A DNA stretch of 64,000 bases from NCBI RefSeq assembly GCF_003852535.1, contig NZ_QAJP01000006.1, positions 25,503 through 89,502 on the forward strand, in the 5' to 3' direction. Below are positions 10,042 to 19,261 of the stretch, piece after piece (the stretch's first letter is position 1; the number at the start of each line of letters is the position of its first letter). A model generated the notes under the pieces. It made no database searches and was not told where the DNA came from. It saw only the letters and a program-made list of their open reading frames with translations. The position numbers were made by a program, and so were the translations under genes. Origin of the DNA: Herminiimonas sp. KBW02. GTDB taxonomy: Bacteria > Pseudomonadota > Gammaproteobacteria > Burkholderiales > Burkholderiaceae_D.

Positions 10042-10076
10042 AAAAAAAGCCGCCCCGACCATATGGCGGGACGGCT
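10042..10076 (-). terminator. Intrinsic terminator of the gltIJKL run
   Basis: On the minus strand a 10-bp GC-rich stem (AGCCGTCCCG with CGGGGCGGCT, one wobble pair) is followed by seven T. It lies 20 bp after the gltL stop and before pyrC. Confidence 0.8.
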
Positions 10077-10096
10077 GATATGGCAAAAATACGATA

Positions 10097-10822
10097 TCAG
10101 TGAATGATTTTGGCCAGGAAATCACGCGCCCGATCCGAGCGGGTCGTGCCAAAAAACTCATCTTTTGTGCAATCTTCAACTATCAGGCCCTTGTCCATGA
10201 AGATCACGCGGTTCGCCACTTTCTTGGCGAAGCCCATTTCATGTGTCACCACCATCATGGTCATGCCTTCCTGTGCCAGGCCCACCATCACGTCCAGCAC
10301 CTCGTTAATCATTTCCGGATCCAGCGCCGAAGTCGGTTCATCGAACAGCATGGCTATCGGGTCCATCGACAGCGCACGTGCAATCGCCACCCGCTGTTGC
10401 TGACCGCCGGATAGCTGCCCCGGGAATTTATCCTTGTGCGCAATCAGGCCGACGCGATCAAGGTACTTCAGGCCGCGCTCAGTCGCATCTGGCAAGCTGC
10501 GCTTCAATACCTTGACCTGTGCCAGCGTCAGGTTTTCGCTGATGGACAAATGCGGAAATAACTCAAAATTCTGAAACACCATGCCTATGCGCGAACGCAG
10601 GCCGGACAGATTGGTTTTAGGATCGCCAACCGAAATGCCATCCACCGTAATGCTGCCCTGCTGGAACGGTTCCAGGCCGTTGACGGTTTTGATCAGTGTG
10701 GACTTGCCGGAACCGGACGGACCGCACACCACCACCACATCGCCTTTGGCAACCTGGGTCGTACAATCGGTCAACACCTGGAAATTCCCGTACCACTTGC
10801 TCACGTTGTCCATAGCTATCAT
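10097..10822 (-). CDS. gltL: Glutamate/aspartate ABC transporter ATP-binding protein
   Basis: Cytoplasmic ATPase of a polar amino-acid importer, 241 aa, the standard length for GltL. Walker A GPSGSGKSTLIKT, signature LSGGQQQRVAIARAL, Walker B AMLFDEPTSALD and a switch His in VVTHEMGF are all present. The frame is open for 37 codons further upstream. The start at 10822 (MIAMDNVSKWYG) is chosen because it follows AAGGAC at good spacing and matches the family N-terminus. It lies 10 bp after gltK and is the last gene of the operon. Confidence 0.94.
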   Translation of the reverse strand: MIAMDNVSKWYGNFQVLTDCTTQVAKGDVVVVCGPSGSGKSTLIKTVNGLEPFQQGSITVDGISVGDPKTNLSGLRSRIGMVFQNFELFPHLSISENLTLAQVKVLKRSLPDATERGLKYLDRVGLIAHKDKFPGQLSGGQQQRVAIARALSMDPIAMLFDEPTSALDPEMINEVLDVMVGLAQEGMTMMVVTHEMGFAKKVANRVIFMDKGLIVEDCTKDEFFGTTRSDRARDFLAKIIH

Positions 10823-10832
10823 GTTTTTGTCC

Positions 10833-11519
10833 TTATCGAATGATGGCAAACCGTTTTTGCAGCTGCTTGACCAGCGTCGATAGTGCAAAGCTGAGCACGA
10901 AATATACGACGGCGACAAACAGGTACATCTCAACTACACGACTGTCCCGCTGCGCAACCTTGACCGCAGCACCGACAAAGTCAGTCACATTCAGCAGTGA
11001 TACCAGCGACACGTCCTGGAACAGCACGATGGTTTGCGTCAGCAAGATCGGCAGCATGTTGCGGAAAGCTTGCGGCAGGATCACCAATTGCATCGATTGC
11101 TTATACGTCAGTCCCAGTGCGTAACCTGCATTCACCTGCCCTTTGGAAATGCTTTGTATGCCAGCGCGCATGATTTCGCAAAAGTAAGCCGCTTCAAACA
11201 TGATGAAGGTGATGTAGGCCGAGCGATCCGCACCCAGCTGCACCGGCCGTTCCGCACCTGTGATCTGTTGCAGGACGATAGGCATCAGGAAGTAAAACCA
11301 AAAAATTACCAGCAGCAATGGAATCGAACGCATCAGGTTCACATACGCCGCAGCGATCAGGGCCAAGGTCTTATTGCTGGACAGGCGTGCCATCGCCAGC
11401 AATGTGCCGAAGGCGACGCCGCCCAATGCCGCGACCACCGTCAGTTGCAGCGTGTATTGCAGGCCCGACAGCAAATACGGCCATGTGCGCGCAATGATTT
11501 CAAAATCAAGATCACCCAT
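10833..11519 (-). CDS. gltK: Glutamate/aspartate ABC transporter permease
   Basis: Inner-membrane permease of the HisM/GltK family (228 aa) with about five TM helices and the EAA-type loop around AGIQSISKGQVNAGYALGLT. The start at 11519 (MGDLDFEII) is preceded by AGGAGG and overlaps the end of gltJ by 8 bp, which indicates translational coupling. An upstream in-frame start would add 11 unlikely residues. Confidence 0.94.
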   Translation of the reverse strand: MGDLDFEIIARTWPYLLSGLQYTLQLTVVAALGGVAFGTLLAMARLSSNKTLALIAAAYVNLMRSIPLLLVIFWFYFLMPIVLQQITGAERPVQLGADRSAYITFIMFEAAYFCEIMRAGIQSISKGQVNAGYALGLTYKQSMQLVILPQAFRNMLPILLTQTIVLFQDVSLVSLLNVTDFVGAAVKVAQRDSRVVEMYLFVAVVYFVLSFALSTLVKQLQKRFAIIR

Positions 11520-12243
11520 GTTTGCCTCCTGCGATGTAGCCAGGAACGGCAAGGCGACGTTCGATCAAAGCCATCAGACGATTGGCCGTCATCGCAATGA
11601 CCACGTAGATCAGGGTGGCAGCAGCGAAGGCTTCGAAGTAACGGAAGGTCATCTCACCCATCTCCCGCGTACGGAAGAAGAGTTCAACCAGGCCGATCGA
11701 ATACGCGACCGCAGTATTCTTGATCAGGTTCATCAACTCGGAAGTCAGCGGCGGAATGATGATCCGATAAGCCATGGGCAGCAGCACATAGCGATATGTC
11801 TGCGAGGTGGTCAAACCCAGCGCATAACCTGCATTGCGCTGGCCACGCGGCAAGGCCTGAATACCGGAGCGCACTTGCTCGGCGATCCGCGATGAAGTGA
11901 AGAAGCCGAGACACACGACCGCCGTCACGAATTGATGCTCGGTCGGATCGAGCGTAATCACCCACGCCTTCACCGCCGGTACGATGCCCGGTATCACGAA
12001 GTACCAGACGAAGAATTGCACCAGCAAAGGAATGTTGCGGAACAGTTCGACGTAGGCACCACCCAGACGTACCAGCCAGCGCTTCTCGCTGGTACGTGCG
12101 ACGCCCACTATCGAACCAACCACAAAGGCGAATATCCATGCGAACAAAGCCACGGCCAGGGTCCAGCTCAACCCTGACAGCAAGCTTTCTATCCATGTGC
12201 CGTCGCCATCAGGCACCTGCTCCAGAAAAATTCCTAGATCCAT
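11512..12243 (-). CDS. gltJ: Glutamate/aspartate ABC transporter permease
   Basis: Second permease of the importer, 243 aa, with an N-terminal periplasmic stretch, about five TM helices and the EAA-type loop (SGIQALPRGQRNAGYALGLT). That loop is strikingly similar to that of the adjacent permease, consistent with a heterodimeric channel. It is located between gltI and gltK. Confidence 0.93.
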   Translation of the reverse strand: MDLGIFLEQVPDGDGTWIESLLSGLSWTLAVALFAWIFAFVVGSIVGVARTSEKRWLVRLGGAYVELFRNIPLLVQFFVWYFVIPGIVPAVKAWVITLDPTEHQFVTAVVCLGFFTSSRIAEQVRSGIQALPRGQRNAGYALGLTTSQTYRYVLLPMAYRIIIPPLTSELMNLIKNTAVAYSIGLVELFFRTREMGEMTFRYFEAFAAATLIYVVIAMTANRLMALIERRLAVPGYIAGGKHG

Positions 12244-12309
12244 GCTGCCACTCCCTTGGCTGTATGCTTCACTCGCTGATTACTTTTTGTCGCATGCTTG
12301 GTGCAGTGC

Positions 12310-13212
12310 TTACACGCCCTTGTCGTTCGGATTCTTGAAGGCTTCCTCGATAGGTGGCGTCATCGGGAAGTTGATGTTCAAGCCTTTAGGCGGAATCGGC
12401 GTGGTGAACCATTTGGCGTAAATCTTATTGATCTCGCCGGACTTCATGACTGCACCTATCGATTTATCCACCAGCGCCTTGAACTGCGGATCGTCCTTGC
12501 GCAGCATCATGCTGTACGGCTCCTGGCTCAGAGACTCCGGCAGGATTTTGTAATCCGACGGACGCTTGGAGTTGGCGATCTGCCCTGCCAGCAGGATGTT
12601 ATCCATGACGAAAGCGACGGCTCTGTCATCCGCCATCAGCAGGAAGGCTTCGGCGTGATCCTTGCCGTAGATTTCCTTGACCTGGATATTTTCTGTTTTC
12701 TTGTAACCCTTCAGCAGCGGCACCGAAGTCGTGCCGGAAGTGGTGGAGATAGTCTTGCCGTTGAGGTCGGCCAGGGTATTGATATTCGAAGTTTTCTTGA
12801 CCGCTGCGGTCACATTGATCACGAAGTAGCTGGGACCGAAAGACACCTGTTCCTGCCGAACCTTGGAATTGGTGGTGGAGCCGCATTCGAGATCAATGGT
12901 GCCGTTACGCAATAAAGGGATACGATTACTGGAAGTCACCGGCTGCAGCGCCACCTTCAGGTTAGGCAACTTCAGGTCGGCTTTGACGGTATCGACGATC
13001 TTCATGCACAGGTCGATCGCATAACCTACTGGTTGTTGCTTGTCATCAAGAAATGAAAACGGAATCGACGATTCGCGATAGCCGATAGTGATGGTATTCG
13101 TATCCTTGATCTTCTTCAGCGTGCCGCCGAGGTCCTGCGCCTGTACGGTCACAAAAGAACTGGCCATCAAGCCCGCACCTGCGGCCACTACAAGTAATTT
13201 CTTCAGATTCAT
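12310..13212 (-). CDS. gltI: Glutamate/aspartate ABC transporter periplasmic binding protein
   Basis: Solute-binding protein of 300 aa. The signal peptide (MNLKKLLVVAAGAGLMASS) has a probable cleavage after VQA. The family 3 core includes IPFSFLDDKQQPVGYAIDLC and the ligand-contact block around ECGSTTNSKVRQEQVSF, which is typical of GltI. The start at 13212 follows GGAGAC. Upstream in-frame codons would spoil the signal peptide. It lies first in gltIJKL and 121 bp downstream of gdhA. Confidence 0.95.
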   Translation of the reverse strand: MNLKKLLVVAAGAGLMASSFVTVQAQDLGGTLKKIKDTNTITIGYRESSIPFSFLDDKQQPVGYAIDLCMKIVDTVKADLKLPNLKVALQPVTSSNRIPLLRNGTIDLECGSTTNSKVRQEQVSFGPSYFVINVTAAVKKTSNINTLADLNGKTISTTSGTTSVPLLKGYKKTENIQVKEIYGKDHAEAFLLMADDRAVAFVMDNILLAGQIANSKRPSDYKILPESLSQEPYSMMLRKDDPQFKALVDKSIGAVMKSGEINKIYAKWFTTPIPPKGLNINFPMTPPIEEAFKNPNDKGV

Positions 13213-13333
13213 GATGTCTCCTTGAGGCATATCATCAGTTTTAAAAAGTATCTGGCAAATTTCAGGCCAGCTCATTTCGTTGTCAACGCCTGCTAATTCA
13301 TACGGCAGATTTCCAGACTATGCAGCTACGGCT

Positions 13334-14620
13334 TTAAGGATACAAGCCGCGCATCTCACGCGCCTGTAATACACGCGTACACCCGACGATGAAGGCAGCC
13401 GTACGCAAAGTAACCTTCTTCTCTTCCGCCAGCGCCCAGACTGCAGCAAAGGCTTCCCGCATGATGCGTGTCAGACGCGAATTGATTTCATCTTCAGTCC
13501 AGAAGAAGCTGGAAAAATCCTGCACCCATTCAAAATAACTGACCGTCACGCCGCCGGCATTCGCAATCACATCCGGCACCAGCAATATACCTTTGTCATG
13601 CAGGATATCATCCGCTTCCGGTGTGGTCGGACCATTCGCACCTTCCAATACGATGCTGGCGCGGATTTGCGCTGCATTGTCGCGGTCGATTTGCTGTTCC
13701 AGTGCAGCAGGCACCAGAATGTCGCAATCCAGGCTCCAGAAACTGGCAGCATTATCCAATTGTTCCGCTTCGGGGAATCCGGCCACGCTGCCATTTTGCG
13801 CTACATACGCCTGCAAGGCAGGGATATTCAGGCCACTGCTGCGCACCACGGTGGCCGCATGATCCTGCACCGCCACCACCTTCGCGCCGGCGTCGGCAAA
13901 CAAGCGGGCCGCCACACCACCGACGTTACCAAAACCCTGCACCGCTATCCGTGCGCCCTTGATCTCCAGTCCACGCTTGACCGCCGCTTCACAGCCGACA
14001 ACAAACACACCGCGGCCGGTCGCGTCATGTCGCCCCAGGCTGCCGCCCAGCGAGACCGGCTTGCCGGTCACGACGCCGGATGCAGTGCTACCCTGATTCA
14101 TCGAATAGGTATCCATCATCCACGCCATGATTTGTTCATTGGTGTTGACGTCGGGGGCGGGGATGTCTTTGTTGGGGCCGATGATGATATTGATTTCACT
14201 GGTATAGCGTCGCGTCATGCGTTCCAGCTCGGCTTTGGAGAGTGTTTTCGGGTTGACGCGTATGCCGCCCTTGGCACCGCCATACGGCACGTTGACAGCT
14301 GCATTCTTGATCGTCATCCAGGCCGACAGCGCCATGACTTCAGCCAGGCTCACATCCTGGTGAAAACGCACACCGCCCTTGCCGGGTCCGCGCGAGGTAT
14401 TGTGCTGTACGCGATAACCTTCAAAGTGGGCAACCGTGCCGTCGTCACGCTCGATAGGTACATCGACGATGAGGATGCGCTTGGGGCGCTTCATGGTTTC
14501 GACCCAGCGCGCCAGTGTGCCGAGGTAGGGCGTGACGCGGTCGATTTGCTCCAGATAAACACCCCACGCACCTATGCCGGGCGGTGTCAGATACGACGGT
14601 ACTTCGTGCGGACTGGACAT
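13334..14620 (-). CDS. gdhA: Glutamate dehydrogenase (Glu/Leu/Phe/Val family)
   Basis: Interconverts glutamate and 2-oxoglutarate plus ammonia. It has 428 aa, as usual for the hexameric bacterial/archaeal type. The dimerisation domain has [10 protein letters not shown] and the catalytic Lys117 in GGAKGGIRV. The Rossmann domain has [13 protein letters not shown], and the C-terminal block is [15 protein letters not shown]. The start at 14620 ([10 protein letters not shown]) is preceded by AGGAG. It sits directly upstream of gltIJKL, so glutamate uptake and catabolism or assimilation appear to be linked. Confidence 0.95.
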   Translation of the reverse strand: MSSPHEVPSYLTPPGIGAWGVYLEQIDRVTPYLGTLARWVETMKRPKRILIVDVPIERDDGTVAHFEGYRVQHNTSRGPGKGGVRFHQDVSLAEVMALSAWMTIKNAAVNVPYGGAKGGIRVNPKTLSKAELERMTRRYTSEINIIIGPNKDIPAPDVNTNEQIMAWMMDTYSMNQGSTASGVVTGKPVSLGGSLGRHDATGRGVFVVGCEAAVKRGLEIKGARIAVQGFGNVGGVAARLFADAGAKVVAVQDHAATVVRSSGLNIPALQAYVAQNGSVAGFPEAEQLDNAASFWSLDCDILVPAALEQQIDRDNAAQIRASIVLEGANGPTTPEADDILHDKGILLVPDVIANAGGVTVSYFEWVQDFSSFFWTEDEINSRLTRIMREAFAAVWALAEEKKVTLRTAAFIVGCTRVLQAREMRGLYP

Positions 14621-14866
14621 GCGGGCGCTCCTATATTTACCAAGCAGTGCCATACGTCATGGCGACAAGCATCAGAAACAGGACACAAGCAGGACAGCGA
14701 AACTTGCGGATGCATACAAGGCTAATGCAGGCAAGCTACAAGCAAGTTACAGGATTATGCAGGCAATTTATTCTAATCTCTTATCGCCTGCATGAGTAAT
14801 GATCTGAACTGAATCTTTCTTATAGAGCGCGGCTCTCCCACGGAGTTCCGTCCTGGCCGCAGAATC

Positions 14867-16762
14867 TCAGTACAGGTCAAAGGGCAGCTTGGCCGCTCCG
14901 CCCTTGTCAGGGCCCTCGCCCGGCTCACCTTCCGCCCCATCCTGCGGCGAAGCCAAAGCGTCATCCGGCCTGGCCTGCTGGCGCATCCACATCTGAGCGT
15001 ACGCACCGTCTGCCGCCAACAACTGCATATGCGTGCCGCGTTCGATGATACGGCCACGATCCAGCACCAGTATCTGCGCGGCGTCAGCAATCGTTGACAA
15101 GCGATGCGCGATGATTAGTGTAGTACGGTTTTGCGCGATTTCCTTCAGCTGTGCCTGGATCGCCTGCTCAGACTTGGAATCCAGCGCCGAGGTCGCTTCA
15201 TCAAAGATCAGGATGGCCGGATGCTTGAGCAAGGTACGGGCAATCGCCACCCGTTGCTTTTCACCACCGGACAATTTCAGGCCACGTTCACCGACCATCG
15301 TGTTGTAACCATCCGGCAACGATTCAATAAACTCATGGATATAAGCGGAACGCGCAGCAGCCACGATATCGTCATGGCTCGCACCCGGTTTGCCATAGGC
15401 AATGTTGTAGGCGATAGTGTCGTTAAACAGCACGGTATCCTGCGGCACTATACCTATCGCCTGACGCAATGAAGCCTGCGTCACATCGCGCACATCCTGC
15501 CCGTCTATCAGGATCGCGCCCTGGTTCACGTCATAAAAGCGGAACAGCAAACGCGACAGCGTGGACTTGCCGGAACCGCTATGCCCGACCACCGCAGTGG
15601 TAGTACCCGCGGCGATTGTAAAGTCCACATCGAACAGGATCTGGCGCTTTTCTTCATAGCTGAAATCAACATGCGAGAAACATACTTCCGCCCCCTGGGT
15701 TAGCAATGCCTGGGTACCCGGTTTATCCGCGATTTCCTTGTTTTGGTCCAGCAAGGAAAACAGGCGTTCCATATCGGCCAGGCTTTGCTTGATCTCACGA
15801 TAAATCACGCCAAGGAAATTCAACGGGATGTACAGCTGGATCATGAAGGCATTCACCAGCACCAGATCACCCAGCGTCATGGTGCCTGCGATCACGCCTT
15901 GCGTCGCACGCCACAGGATGAGCGTAACCGCGATGGCGATGATGCTGGACTGCCCTGTGTTCAGCAGCGACAGCGAAGTCTGCGATTTGACGGCCGCGGT
16001 TTCGTAACGCTTCAGGCCTTCATCGTAACGTTGCGCTTCGTAATCTTCATTACCGAAATACTTAACCGTCTCGTAATTAATCAGTGAATCGATGGCCTTG
16101 GTATTCGCCTTGGAATCCAGCTCATTCATGGTGCGACGGAAGTGAGTTCGCCACTCAGTGACAATGACCGTAAATGCGATATAGCTGACCAGCGCCACAC
16201 CGGTGATAACGGTGAACCAGATATCGTAATGCAGCACCAGATAGCCAAGCACCAGCAAGATTTCTATCAGCGTCGGCAAGATACTGAACAGCGTATAAGA
16301 GATCAGCGAAGAGATACCCTTGGTGCCGCGTTCTATATCACGCGTCATGCCGCCGGTCTGGCGATTCAGGTGGAAGCGCAACGACAGCGCATGCAGATGA
16401 CGAAATACTTTCAGCGCGATGGTGCGCACTGCGCGTTGCGTCACTTTAGCAAAAGTATATTCACGCAACTCGGTAAACAAAGTCGTCGACAAGCGTAACG
16501 CGCCATACGCCAGCAATATACCAAGCGGCAATACCAGCATCGCTTGCGTCGAGCCCGGTGTAATCGTCAGGCTATCGATCAGGCGCTTCAATACCAGCGG
16601 CACGCCGACGTTGGCCATCTTTGCACCGATCAGGAATGCGAGCGCCAGTCCGACCCGCCATTTGTAAGTCCACAAATACGGAATCAGGGTCTTCAGTGTG
16701 CTCCAGTCACTGCGATTGCTGACAGATGAAACAGGCTCGGATGGGACGGAATGGCGGCGCAT
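14867..16762 (-). CDS. ABC exporter of the Atm1/ABCB7 type (fused membrane and ATPase domains)
   Basis: A 631-aa half-transporter expected to act as a homodimer. Six TM helices (about 25-325) carry the Atm1-typical LRFHLNRQTGGMTRDIERGT and DSLINYETVKYFGNEDYEA blocks. The ATPase domain has Walker A GHSGSGKSTLSR, signature LSGGEKQRVAIART and Walker B ILIFDEATSALD. Bacterial Atm1 proteins export glutathione-linked or metal-thiol conjugates, and that role is inferred here. The C-terminus ends in a low-complexity acidic/Gly tail (about 600-631). It is divergent from the thioesterase gene with a 116-bp shared upstream region. Confidence 0.9.
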   Translation of the reverse strand: MRRHSVPSEPVSSVSNRSDWSTLKTLIPYLWTYKWRVGLALAFLIGAKMANVGVPLVLKRLIDSLTITPGSTQAMLVLPLGILLAYGALRLSTTLFTELREYTFAKVTQRAVRTIALKVFRHLHALSLRFHLNRQTGGMTRDIERGTKGISSLISYTLFSILPTLIEILLVLGYLVLHYDIWFTVITGVALVSYIAFTVIVTEWRTHFRRTMNELDSKANTKAIDSLINYETVKYFGNEDYEAQRYDEGLKRYETAAVKSQTSLSLLNTGQSSIIAIAVTLILWRATQGVIAGTMTLGDLVLVNAFMIQLYIPLNFLGVIYREIKQSLADMERLFSLLDQNKEIADKPGTQALLTQGAEVCFSHVDFSYEEKRQILFDVDFTIAAGTTTAVVGHSGSGKSTLSRLLFRFYDVNQGAILIDGQDVRDVTQASLRQAIGIVPQDTVLFNDTIAYNIAYGKPGASHDDIVAAARSAYIHEFIESLPDGYNTMVGERGLKLSGGEKQRVAIARTLLKHPAILIFDEATSALDSKSEQAIQAQLKEIAQNRTTLIIAHRLSTIADAAQILVLDRGRIIERGTHMQLLAADGAYAQMWMRQQARPDDALASPQDGAEGEPGEGPDKGGAAKLPFDLY

Positions 16763-16878
16763 AGGTAAGGTTTGCTCAGATAGTTTATGCTTCGGGTTCC
16801 GGATTGTAGCCGCTAATAAAAATAACGACAGGACTTAGCTACAGAACTTAACGATAGAGATCATTCACAGGAGACAAC

Positions 16879-17295
16879 ATGGCAAGCGAACACCACACAG
16901 ACCTGCCCGCAGGCAAAATTCCACAGATGCGGGTAGTCCCCATGCCGAACGACGCCAATATGCACGGCGACGTATTCGGCGGCTGGATCATGTCGCAGGT
17001 CGATCTGGCAGGAGCAGTCTGTGCCACACGCCGCGCCAATGGCCGCGTCGTCACCATTGCGGTGAACTCATTTTTATTCAAGCACCCGGTATTCGTCGGC
17101 GACCTGCTGTCTATCTATGCCGAGATCGTCAAGGTCGGCAACACGTCGATTACCGTGAATGTGGAATGCTATGCGGAACGCAATCGCCTGGAAGTGGAAA
17201 TCGTGAAAGTAACGGAAGCGACGCTGACCTATGTTGCGACTAACGATGATCGCAAGCCGCGTCATCTGCCACCAGCGATCCCGCCGCATAAATAA
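16879..17295 (+). CDS. Acyl-CoA thioesterase (YciA-type hotdog fold)
   Basis: Hydrolyses acyl-CoA to free acid and CoA. It has 138 aa, a single hotdog domain. The motif HGDVFGGWIMSQVDLAGA (about residues 32-49) carries the catalytic Asp and the central helix of the YciA/BACH family. Start: ATG after CAGGAG. It faces fadD across a shared terminator. Confidence 0.9.
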   Translation: MASEHHTDLPAGKIPQMRVVPMPNDANMHGDVFGGWIMSQVDLAGAVCATRRANGRVVTIAVNSFLFKHPVFVGDLLSIYAEIVKVGNTSITVNVECYAERNRLEVEIVKVTEATLTYVATNDDRKPRHLPPAIPPHK

Positions 17296-17355
17296 AATTG
17301 ATGCAAGCTGGCACTATCATAAGCAAGTAGCGCAAGTAGCCAAAAAAACATCATA

Positions 17356-17393
17356 CGCCATGTCCGTCAGCGCGGACATGGCGCATATTTTTT
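17356..17393. terminator. Intrinsic terminator between thioesterase and fadD
   Basis: Perfect 10-bp stem CGCCATGTCC/GGACATGGCG (17356-17365, 17374-17383) followed by a T-rich run. An A run upstream would serve fadD on the other strand, although that run lies about 10 bp from the stem. Confidence 0.82.
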
Positions 17394-17395
17394 AA

Positions 17396-19078
17396 TCAAC
17401 TCGTTTTTATCTCGTCGCGTAATTCACGACGCAGAATCTTGCCGACGTTGGACTTCGGCAATTCAGTACGGAACTCGATAGACTTCGGTTTTTTGTAACC
17501 GGTGAATTGTTCCTTGCAATACGCCATCAGCTCGGCTTCAGTCAGTGCCGGATCACGCCGCACGACGAAGAGTTTGACCGCCTCGCCGGTATGCTCATCC
17601 GGCACGCCTATGCAGGCACACTCCAGTACGCCTGGATGTGCGGCCACCACGCCTTCGATCTCGCTCGGATAGACATTGAAGCCCGAGACCAGGATCATGT
17701 CTTTCTTGCGATCAACGATCTTGGTGAAGCCGCGCTCATCCATGATGCCGATATCACCAGTCTTGAAGAAGCCATCCGCCGTCATCGACTGGGCAGTCTC
17801 ATTCGGATTGTTCCAGTAACCGGCCATCACTTGCGGACCGCGTATCGCAATCTCGCCGGCGCTGCCATGCGGCACTTCGTTTTCGTTACTGTCTATGATC
17901 TTCAGCTCGGTCGACGAAACCGGCAAACCGATGGTGCCGGTGAACTCATTGGTAGTAGGCGGATTGGCGGTCGCTGTCGGCGAGGTTTCGGACAAGCCAT
18001 AACCTTCGCAAATCGCGCAACCGGTTACCTTTTTCCATTTGTCGTTAACGACTTGTTGCACTGCCATGCCGCCGCCATTACACAACTTTAGCTCCGAGAA
18101 ATCGACCTTGGCGAAATCCGGATTGTTCAGCAAGCCGTTGTACAGGGTGTTCACGGCTGGCAAGAAGTGCACCTTATACTTCATCAACTCCTTGATGAAG
18201 CCGGGAATGTCACGCGGATTCGGGATCAGCAGATTCATCACGCCCAGGTGCGTCCCCAGCATGCCGCAAGTCGTCAGCGCGAAGATGTGATACAGCGGCA
18301 AGGCGCAGACAAAAATCAGCTGTTTATCCTTGGGCAAGGTACCCAGCACCGGTGAAATCCACGCTTCGTTCTGCAATACATTAGCGATGATATTGCGATG
18401 CGTGAGCATCGCACCTTTGGCTGTTCCTGTGGTGCCTCCGGTGTATTGCAGGAAAGCGAGGTCCTGATGTGTCAGCGTCGGGCGCTGCAGGGTCATGCCT
18501 GCAGCCTGGCGCAACACTTCCTTGAACTGCACCGCTTGCGGCAGCGAGTAGGCCGGCACCATTTTCTTCACATGGCGCACCACGAAATTGACGATGCCAC
18601 CTTTCAGCCCGCCAAACAAATCGCCCATGGTCGCGACGATCACATGCTTGACCTGCGTGCTGGCAATTACCTTCTCGAGCGTAGCTGCAAAGTTTTCCAG
18701 AATGATGATGGCTTCCGCACCGGAGTCGGTCAGCTGATGCTCAAGTTCACGCGGCTTATATAAAGGATTCACATTGACGATCACGTAACCGGCGCGCAAG
18801 ACTGCGGCGATGGCGATCGGATATTGCAACACGTTGGGCATCATCAGTGCGATGCGCGCACCTTTTTGCAAACCCAGGCTTTGCAGCCAGGCACCGACTT
18901 CGGCGGAAAGATGATCCACCTCACGATAGGTAAGGAATTTATCCATGCACACGCAAGCATGGCGATCCGCATATTTCTGGAATGATTCATCCAGTAATTC
19001 AACCAGGGAACTGTAACGTGCAGGATCGATTTCTGCCGGTATGCCTTCTGGATATGACTTGAGCCAAAACTTGTCCAT
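17396..19078 (-). CDS. fadD: Long-chain fatty-acid CoA ligase
   Basis: Activates fatty acids to acyl-CoA through an acyl-adenylate. It has 560 aa, like E. coli FadD. ATP/AMP signature YTGGTTGTAKGAMLTHRN (about 212-229), the GYGLSETSP motif, the FACS block DGFFKTGDIGIMDERGF, and the C-terminal Lys in PKSNVGKILRRELR are present. The ATG at 19078 is preferred over a GTG two codons upstream because AGAGG lies just before it. It is inner-membrane associated in the family. Confidence 0.95.
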   Translation of the reverse strand: MDKFWLKSYPEGIPAEIDPARYSSLVELLDESFQKYADRHACVCMDKFLTYREVDHLSAEVGAWLQSLGLQKGARIALMMPNVLQYPIAIAAVLRAGYVIVNVNPLYKPRELEHQLTDSGAEAIIILENFAATLEKVIASTQVKHVIVATMGDLFGGLKGGIVNFVVRHVKKMVPAYSLPQAVQFKEVLRQAAGMTLQRPTLTHQDLAFLQYTGGTTGTAKGAMLTHRNIIANVLQNEAWISPVLGTLPKDKQLIFVCALPLYHIFALTTCGMLGTHLGVMNLLIPNPRDIPGFIKELMKYKVHFLPAVNTLYNGLLNNPDFAKVDFSELKLCNGGGMAVQQVVNDKWKKVTGCAICEGYGLSETSPTATANPPTTNEFTGTIGLPVSSTELKIIDSNENEVPHGSAGEIAIRGPQVMAGYWNNPNETAQSMTADGFFKTGDIGIMDERGFTKIVDRKKDMILVSGFNVYPSEIEGVVAAHPGVLECACIGVPDEHTGEAVKLFVVRRDPALTEAELMAYCKEQFTGYKKPKSIEFRTELPKSNVGKILRRELRDEIKTS

Positions 19079-19186
19079 CTCCACCTCTATTCTTTTTTGT
19101 GGTTAGAGTGATTGCCCGCTGATTTTGCTTGCATGCTGCTTTAGGTGTTGCACATGAACCCATTTAAGGCCACTGCTCACTATGCT

Positions 19187-19212
19187 GCCCAGATAGCTTG
19201 ATGCTATCGGGC
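19187..19212. terminator. Hairpin between fadD and the aminopeptidase gene
   Basis: GCCCAGATAGC pairs with GCTATCGGGC around a 5-base loop, with one bulge. It lies 49 bp downstream of the minus-strand aminopeptidase stop. It lacks a T run, so it is only a possible terminator or mRNA 3'-end stabiliser. Confidence 0.35.
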
Positions 19213-19261
19213 AGAACGAGGATGTGCAAGCATTTTGATGACGGATCAGACCAGGCCGCTA

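Noticed and set aside
8746..10107. Long plus-strand frame (453 codons) opposite dihydroorotase and the DUF3025 gene
   Set aside because: Antisense shadow of two well-identified genes. Composition is Arg/His/Gln-rich as expected for a reverse-strand frame, and there is no family match.
13598..14725. Long plus-strand frame opposite glutamate dehydrogenase
   Set aside because: Fully antisense to gdhA, low-complexity His/Arg/Asp content and no family resemblance.
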